Assembly: GCF_009176645.1 (NCBI RefSeq)
Contig: NZ_AP019007.1
Span: 3,782,001 to 3,846,000, forward strand
DNA: 64,000 bases
From: Enterobacter oligotrophicus
GTDB taxonomy: Bacteria; Pseudomonadota; Gammaproteobacteria; Enterobacterales; Enterobacteriaceae
Direction: 5' to 3'
Positions 58,994-64,000 of the stretch are shown one piece after another. The notes under the pieces are model-generated. The model did no database searches. It saw nothing but the letters and a program-made list of their open reading frames with translations, and had not been told where the DNA came from. The translations under genes and the position numbers were made by a program. Every line of letters begins with the position of its first letter. Position 1 is the stretch's first letter.

Positions 58994-60142
58994 TTACTCA
59001 GTGACGACCTCGTTACCATTAACGATGGTCTTAATAATTTTATAATCGTGTGTGAATGCCGTCAGGTTTGCAACCATACCCGGTGCAATGCCGCCCAGCT
59101 GTTTATCTACGCCCATTGCGCGCGCCGGATAAAGCGTTGCCATACGCAGCACTTCATCAAGTGCGATGCCGCAATGCTCAACCAGGTTACGCACCCCTTC
59201 GATCATCGTCAGGGCAGAACCGCTCAGCGTGCCATTCTCATCCACACACAGTCCATTACGGTAGTATATTGTTTTACCAGCAAAAATGAACTGGTCAATA
59301 TTTGCCCCTGCCGGTGCGGTTGCATCCGTCACCAGGCACAGCTTGTCACCTTTCAGACGTTTAGCGTTGCGGATGTTGGTGTAATCGACGTGCAAGCCAT
59401 CAGCAATAATGCCGCAATAGACGTCTGGCTCATCCAGAATAGCCCCAACCAGCCCCGGTTCACGGCCGGTGATATACGGCATGGCGTTGTACAGGTGGGT
59501 CGCAAACGTAATGCCTGCGCGGAAACCGGCTTTCGCTTCTTTCAGCGTGGCGTTTGAGTGGCCCGCTGAAACCACAATCCCGGCGGCAGCCAGTTTGCTG
59601 ATGACGTCAGTGCCGGTCATCTCAGGTGCCAGCGTCACTTTGGTGATCACGTCGGCGTTGGCGCACAGGTAATCAACCAGCCCGGTATCCGGCTTACGCA
59701 CGTAGTTCGGGTTGTGGGTGCCTTTCTTGACCATGTTCAGCCATGGTCCTTCAAGGTGCAGGCCCAGCGCCTGATTCGGATGTTTTGCCAGGTATTCACG
59801 CATTACGCGGATACCCTGTTTCATCAGGTCATCGCTGCTGGTAATCAGGGTTGGCAGATAGCTGGTACAGCCCGATTTTTCGTTGGCTTTCTGCATGATT
59901 TCCAGCGTTTCGACCGTCACCGCTTCAGCAGTATCGTTAAACTGCACACCGCCGCAACCGTTAAGCTGAACGTCGATAAAACCGGGGGAGATCGTTGCTC
60001 CATTGAGTGAGCGCTGTTCTATCTCCGGCGGCAGTTCGGCCAGCGGGCAAACACGTTCAATCAGGCCATTCGCGATCACAATCGCATGGTCATCCAGAAT
60101 TTCATGGCCGGTATAAATCCGACCGTGGGTTAAAGCGTACAT
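58994..60142 (-). CDS. nagA: N-acetylglucosamine-6-phosphate deacetylase NagA
   Basis: 382 residues (E. coli 382), amidohydrolase TIM barrel: HLEGPWL (metal Glu), SAGHSNA (His), [10 protein letters not shown] (His) and LVTDATAP (catalytic Asp). Produces GlcN-6-P, the substrate of NagB. The 57 bp after nagB contain a hairpin that may tune expression. Confidence 0.97.
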   Translation of the reverse strand: MYALTHGRIYTGHEILDDHAIVIANGLIERVCPLAELPPEIEQRSLNGATISPGFIDVQLNGCGGVQFNDTAEAVTVETLEIMQKANEKSGCTSYLPTLITSSDDLMKQGIRVMREYLAKHPNQALGLHLEGPWLNMVKKGTHNPNYVRKPDTGLVDYLCANADVITKVTLAPEMTGTDVISKLAAAGIVVSAGHSNATLKEAKAGFRAGITFATHLYNAMPYITGREPGLVGAILDEPDVYCGIIADGLHVDYTNIRNAKRLKGDKLCLVTDATAPAGANIDQFIFAGKTIYYRNGLCVDENGTLSGSALTMIEGVRNLVEHCGIALDEVLRMATLYPARAMGVDKQLGGIAPGMVANLTAFTHDYKIIKTIVNGNEVVTE

Positions 60143-60167
60143 AACGACCCCCGGTTTAAAAAATGCG

Positions 60168-60191
60168 ACCGCCTCTGCATAAAGAGGCGGT
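60168..60191 (-). terminator. Intercistronic hairpin between nagB and nagA
   Basis: Perfect 9-bp stem ACCGCCTCT / AGAGGCGGT with a 6-base loop, then CGCATTTTTT on the minus strand. Looks like a partial terminator that lets nagB be made in excess of nagACD, or a stabiliser of the nagB 3' end. Confidence 0.7.
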
Positions 60192-60198
60192 AATTCAA

Positions 60199-60999
60199 TT
60201 ACAGACCTTTGATGCTCTCAGCTTCTAACTCGTTGAAGTATTTCAGCGTTTTCACTTTCAGTTCCATCGTGGACGGTTCGTCACACACGATGACTGATTT
60301 CGGATGCAGCTGCAGGCAACTGATGGTCCACATGTGATTAACGTTGCCTTCAACGGCTGCCTGGAGCGCCTGCGCTTTCACGCCGCCCAGCACCAGAATC
60401 ATCACCTCTTCGGCATCCAGCAGGGTGCCCACGCCAACGGTCAGGGCGTATTTTGGAACCTGATTTACGTCGCCGTCAAAGAAACGGGAGTTTGCCACGC
60501 GGGTGTCATGGGTCAGCGTTTTAATACGGGTACGGGAAGCCAGAGAGGATGCAGGCTCGTTAAACGCGATATGACCATCGTTACCCACGCCACCCATGAA
60601 GAGATGGATTTTGCCGTAAGAGCGGATTTTTTCTTCATACTGACGGCATTCTGCGTCAATATCAGGCGCATTACCATTCAGCAGGTTAATGTTTTCCGCC
60701 GGGATATCAACGTGATCAAAGAAATTGCGGTGCATAAAGCTGTGGTAGCTTTCAGGATGTTCCTTTGGCAGGCCAACATATTCGTCCATGTTGAACGTCA
60801 CAACATGTTTGAAGCTAACCTGGCCCGCTTTGTGCATTTCAACCAGAGCTTTGTAAGCTGTCAGTGGCGTACCACCGGTTGGAAGACCCAGTACGAAAGG
60901 GCGATCTGCAGTCGGTTTGAACGCATTAATGCGGTTAACGATATGGCGAGCGGCCCATTTACCGACTTGTTCAGCAGTTGCCAGGGGAATCAGTCTCAT
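60199..60999 (-). CDS. nagB: Glucosamine-6-phosphate deaminase NagB
   Basis: 266 residues (E. coli 266). Signature [20 protein letters not shown] with catalytic Asp72, and [17 protein letters not shown] with His143 and Glu148; allosteric-site residues near TLTHDTR. Converts GlcN-6-P to fructose-6-P and ammonia. First gene of nagBACD, divergent from nagE. Confidence 0.98.
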   Translation of the reverse strand: MRLIPLATAEQVGKWAARHIVNRINAFKPTADRPFVLGLPTGGTPLTAYKALVEMHKAGQVSFKHVVTFNMDEYVGLPKEHPESYHSFMHRNFFDHVDIPAENINLLNGNAPDIDAECRQYEEKIRSYGKIHLFMGGVGNDGHIAFNEPASSLASRTRIKTLTHDTRVANSRFFDGDVNQVPKYALTVGVGTLLDAEEVMILVLGGVKAQALQAAVEGNVNHMWTISCLQLHPKSVIVCDEPSTMELKVKTLKYFNELEAESIKGL

Positions 61000-61099
61000 T
61001 GTTCACCTCAAGAGTTAAAGTAAAAGTGTGGGCGGATGACAGCGGAACCTGATACTTAAGCGTAACCTGGAAACTTTCAGGCCGGATCAATCCGTCTTG

Positions 61100-61125
61100 A
61101 TTTTTTGAATGATAAAATAAGTTTT
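61100..61125. promoter_or_regulatory. Candidate NagC operator, nagB side
   Basis: ATTTTTTGAATGATAAAATAAG resembles the nagB-proximal NagC site of E. coli as I remember it (AT-rich arms around a TGAATGAT-like core). Boundaries approximate. Confidence 0.5.
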
Positions 61126-61165
61126 CGCTGTTAGCCAGTGAAAGGGAGGGTTATTAACGATATTT

Positions 61166-61181
61166 GGTGACAAAAATCACA
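61166..61181. promoter_or_regulatory. CRP-binding site between nagB and nagE
   Basis: GGTGA-CAAAAA-TCACA, 9 of 10 core positions. Lies between the two NagC-like sites, as in E. coli, where one CRP dimer activates both divergent promoters. Confidence 0.65.
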
Positions 61182-61193
61182 AAAAGTACGCGT

Positions 61194-61214
61194 TTAATTT
61201 GCGATACGAATTAA
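61194..61214. promoter_or_regulatory. Candidate NagC operator, nagE side
   Basis: TTAATTTGCGATACGAATTAA, an imperfect 21-bp palindrome with TTAATT/AATTAA ends, the form of known NagC operators. Together with the site at 61100 (about 90 bp apart) it would allow DNA looping by NagC. Confidence 0.6.
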
Positions 61215-61326
61215 TTTTTCACACACTCACAATGCCAGTGAATCATCAACCGTATCTATAGGTTAGTGACACAATAAAAACACAGCTGAGAATGTGCCTT
61301 AAATGGGGTCTCATAGGGGGAAGAAA

Positions 61327-63348
61327 GTGAGTATTCTAGGTTATTTACAAAAGGTTGGCCGCGCGCTTATGGTGCCGGTCGCCACGCTGCCAGCGGCAGC
61401 GATATTAATGGGTGTCGGTTACTGGATTGACCCGGTTGGCTGGGGTGGGGACAATGCATTAGCGGCGTTCTTCATTAAGTCCGGTTCTGCCATCATCGAC
61501 AACATGTCTGTACTGTTTGCCATTGGTGTGGCTTATGGTATGTCCAAAGATAAAGACGGTGCTGCGGCGCTGACAGGCTTCGTGGGCTTCCTGGTGTTGA
61601 CCACGCTCTGTTCTCCGGCTGCGGTTTCCATGATCCAGAAGATCCCGGCGGACCAGGTTCCGGCCGCGTTCGGTAAGATCAGCAACCAGTTCGTGGGTAT
61701 CCTCGTCGGTATTATCTCTGCGGAATTGTACAACCGCTTCAGCAGTGTCGAGCTGCCTAAAGCGCTGTCGTTCTTCAGCGGTCGCCGTCTGGTGCCGATT
61801 CTGACCTCTTTCGTGATGATCTTCGTTGCGTTCATCCTGATGTACATCTGGCCGGTGATCTTCGACGGTCTGGTGAACTTTGGTGAACACATCCAGAAAC
61901 TGGGTTCTGTCGGTGCGGGCGTGTACGCGTTCTTCAACCGTCTGCTGATCCCGGTTGGTCTGCACCATGCGCTGAACTCCGTATTCTGGTTCGACGTTGC
62001 CGGTATTAACGATATTCCTAACTTCCTGGGTGGCGCTCAGTCCATCGAAGCCGGTAAAGCGGTTGTCGGTATCACGGGCCGTTACCAGGCGGGCTTCTTC
62101 CCAATCATGATGTTCGGCCTGCCGGGTGCAGCGCTGGCTATCTACCACTGTGCGCGTCCTGAGAACAAAGCAAAAGTGCTGGGTATCATGATGGCCGGTG
62201 CATTTGCCGCCTTCTTTACCGGGATCACCGAGCCGCTGGAATTCTCCTTCATGTTCGTTGCTCCGGTTCTGTATGTGATCCACGCCGTGCTGACCGGTAT
62301 CTCCGTGTTCATCGCCGCAAGCATGCAGTGGATTGCGGGCTTCGGCTTCAGCGCGGGTCTGGTGGATATGGTGCTTTCTTCCCGTAACCCGCTGGCAACG
62401 CACTGGTGGATGCTGATCCCACAAGGTCTGGTGTTCTTCGTTATTTACTATGTTGTGTTCCGTTTCACCATCACCAAATTCAACCTGATGACGCCGGGCC
62501 GTGAGCTGGCTGTAGCCGGTAGCGAAGCGGATGGTCAGGACGTGAATGTGAGCGTGGATAAAGACCAGGACGTAGCAGGTCTGGCGCGTCAGTACATTGC
62601 TGCGGTAGGCGGTTCTGACAACCTGACCGGTATTGATGCCTGTATCACCCGTCTGCGTCTGAACGTGAAAGACTCTTCCCTGGTGAACGAAGCACTGGCA
62701 AAACGTCTGGGCGCATCTGGTGTTATCCGTCTGAACAAAACCAGCGTGCAGATTATCGTGGGCTTTGTGGCAGAAAAAATTGCTAACGCCATGAAAACCA
62801 CCGGCCCGGTAGCCGCTGCGGAAGCGTCTGCAGCGCCTGCTGCTGCACCAACTGCGGCAAAACCACAGGCTGTGCCAAATGCAACGACCATCGCCGCGCT
62901 GGTTTCTCCAGTTACCGGTGAGGTGGTTGCCATCGAACAGGTGCCTGACGAAGCGTTTGCCAGCAAAGCGGTGGGTGACGGTGTGGCTGTGAAACCAACG
63001 GATAAAACCGTGGTGTCCCCGGCAGCCGGGACTATCGTGAAAATCTTCAACACCAACCACGCGTTCTGCCTCGAAACTGAAAAAGGCGCGGAGATCGTTG
63101 TCCACATGGGCATTGATACCGTGGCACTGAACGGTCAGGGCTTTACCCGCCTGGTGGAAGAGGGCGCGGAAGTGGTCGCAGGCCAGCCGATTCTGGAAAT
63201 GGATCTGGACTTCCTGAACGCCAACGCGCGCTCCATGATTAGCCCGGTGGTATGCAGCAACATCGACGACTTCAGCGGCCTGGTGATTCAGGCGAAAGGC
63301 GAGGTGGTTGCGGGTCAAACGCCACTGTATGAGATTAAAGGCAAGTAA
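61327..63348 (+). CDS. nagE: N-acetylglucosamine PTS permease EIICBA, NagE
   Basis: 673 residues from GTG at 61327 with an AGGGGG site, giving (V)SILGYLQKVGRALMVPV; an ATG eight codons earlier is less likely. EIIC (about 1-385) has the GITEPLEFSFMF motif; EIIB (about 415-490) carries the phosphocysteine in IDACITRLRL; a Pro/Ala linker; EIIA (about 530-665) with the phospho-His in EIVVHMGIDTV. The EIIC part is of the Klebsiella/Enterobacter type and, as I recall, unlike E. coli K-12 NagE, while EIIA is near-identical. Takes up GlcNAc as GlcNAc-6-P, also the inducer of NagC. Confidence 0.96.
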   Translation: MSILGYLQKVGRALMVPVATLPAAAILMGVGYWIDPVGWGGDNALAAFFIKSGSAIIDNMSVLFAIGVAYGMSKDKDGAAALTGFVGFLVLTTLCSPAAVSMIQKIPADQVPAAFGKISNQFVGILVGIISAELYNRFSSVELPKALSFFSGRRLVPILTSFVMIFVAFILMYIWPVIFDGLVNFGEHIQKLGSVGAGVYAFFNRLLIPVGLHHALNSVFWFDVAGINDIPNFLGGAQSIEAGKAVVGITGRYQAGFFPIMMFGLPGAALAIYHCARPENKAKVLGIMMAGAFAAFFTGITEPLEFSFMFVAPVLYVIHAVLTGISVFIAASMQWIAGFGFSAGLVDMVLSSRNPLATHWWMLIPQGLVFFVIYYVVFRFTITKFNLMTPGRELAVAGSEADGQDVNVSVDKDQDVAGLARQYIAAVGGSDNLTGIDACITRLRLNVKDSSLVNEALAKRLGASGVIRLNKTSVQIIVGFVAEKIANAMKTTGPVAAAEASAAPAAAPTAAKPQAVPNATTIAALVSPVTGEVVAIEQVPDEAFASKAVGDGVAVKPTDKTVVSPAAGTIVKIFNTNHAFCLETEKGAEIVVHMGIDTVALNGQGFTRLVEEGAEVVAGQPILEMDLDFLNANARSMISPVVCSNIDDFSGLVIQAKGEVVAGQTPLYEIKGK

Positions 63349-63373
63349 TCGCTCCTGAGTAGAGTCATGCCTT

Positions 63374-63408
63374 AAGCGGCGGGGGAGATCCTCCGCCGCT
63401 TTTTTTTG
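63374..63408 (+). terminator. Intrinsic terminator of nagE
   Basis: Stem AAGCGGCGGGGG / CCTCCGCCGCTT (G-U pairs) followed by T8. Confidence 0.88.
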
Positions 63409-63517
63409 CAGCAAATGCCCCCATTATTTTCTCAAGAGCCGTTTTAAGGGTTGTCACTACGTCCGGCTTATAAGATCATATGCCGTTATACGTTGTTTAC
63501 GCTTTGAGGAATCCACG

Positions 63518-64000
63518 ATGAGTGAGGCAGAAGCCCGCCCGAGTAACTTTATTCGTCAGATCATCGATGAAGATCTGGCCAGTGGTAAGCACACCACAGT
63601 GCATACGCGTTTCCCGCCGGAGCCGAATGGCTACCTGCATATCGGGCACGCAAAATCGATCTGCCTGAACTTTGGTATTGCGCAAGACTACCAGGGCCAG
63701 TGCAACCTGCGTTTCGATGACACCAACCCAGTAAAAGAAGACATCGAATACGTTGAGTCCATCAAGAATGACGTGCAATGGCTGGGCTTCAACTGGTCTG
63801 GTGATATCTGCTACTCCTCTGACTATTTTGATCAGCTGTATGCCTACGCGGTTGAACTGATCAACAAAGGTCTGGCGTATGTCGACGAACTCTCTGCAGA
63901 TGAGATCCGCGAATACCGTGGTTCACTGACCGCGCCGGGTAAAAACAGCCCGTACCGCGATCGCAGCGTGGAAGAGAACCTGGCGCTGTTTGAAAAAATG
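63518..64000 (+). CDS. glnS: Glutaminyl-tRNA synthetase, N-terminal part (runs off the window)
   Basis: 161 codons from the ATG at 63518 (TGAGGA site) to the last base, frame open. Starts [17 protein letters not shown] and has the class I HIGH motif in [12 protein letters not shown] (about residue 34-45) and LRFDDTNP. Charges the four tRNA-Gln encoded at 54127-54634. The gene should continue for about 390 more codons. Confidence 0.97.
   Translation, partial: MSEAEARPSNFIRQIIDEDLASGKHTTVHTRFPPEPNGYLHIGHAKSICLNFGIAQDYQGQCNLRFDDTNPVKEDIEYVESIKNDVQWLGFNWSGDICYSSDYFDQLYAYAVELINKGLAYVDELSADEIREYRGSLTAPGKNSPYRDRSVEENLALFEKM

Noticed and set aside
61459..63414. 651-codon open frame opposite nagE
   Set aside because: Antisense shadow: no ribosome site, no domain, His/Arg/Gln-rich low-information composition.

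Overview
The window is chromosomal DNA of an enteric bacterium (Enterobacterales, family Enterobacteriaceae). Gene order from uspG-ybdR-rnk through rna, dcuC, pagP, cspE, crcB, ybeM, tatE, lipA, ybeF, lipB, ybeD, dacA, rlpA, mrdBA, rlmH, rsfS, nadD, holA, lptE, leuS, ybeL, rihA, gltLKJI, lnt, corC, ybeY, ybeZ, miaB, ubiF, the met-leu-gln tRNA operon, asnB, nagDCAB, nagE and glnS is that of the E. coli 14-15 min region. Protein identities as I recall them are high but not those of E. coli itself, and NagE is of the Klebsiella/Enterobacter type, so Enterobacter, Lelliottia or a close relative is the best guess. I cannot assign a species.

Layout. 1-3990 is a rightward operon for a Tat-exported molybdopterin reductase of the DMSO-reductase type (TorD-like chaperone, catalytic, four-cluster FeS and membrane-anchor subunits). 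4034-6530 holds uspG, ybdR, a possible 29-residue membrane protein and rnk. At 6833-14569 a block absent from this position in E. coli separates rnk from rna: a flavin-reductase gene and a ypdC-type AraC regulator facing a fryB-fryC-ypdF-ypdE-fryA operon (fructose-like PTS plus two aminopeptidases), which in E. coli lies near glk. rna and dcuC follow directly, without the citrate genes found between them in E. coli. At 17357-23690 a second insertion carries a copper/silver efflux operon: a Cys/His/Met-containing exported protein of unknown function, CusF, a TolC-family outer membrane factor, CusB and CusA, with no regulator gene.

23853-63348 is mostly conserved core: lipid A palmitoylation, cold shock, fluoride export, lipoate synthesis, cell-wall elongation, NAD synthesis, ribosome silencing, DNA polymerase delta, LPS export, leucyl-tRNA synthetase, glutamate/aspartate uptake (with a probable SroC sRNA between gltI and gltJ), apolipoprotein N-acyltransferase with its usual ybeXYZ-miaB neighbours, seven tRNA genes, asparagine synthetase and the N-acetylglucosamine regulon. 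glnS runs off the right edge. Several islands known at these junctions in E. coli K-12 are missing here (cit genes, cobC, the hscC/djlC group).

Small-scale structure includes intrinsic terminators, a near-perfect FNR box before dcuC, a CRP box and two NagC-like operators between nagB and nagE, a BIME-like inverted REP pair upstream of gltI, and two copies of a 45-bp REP-like element, one of which supplies the stop codon of rihA. No IS element, integrase, prophage or CRISPR array was seen. All identifications are from reading motifs and remembered family sequences; no search was run.
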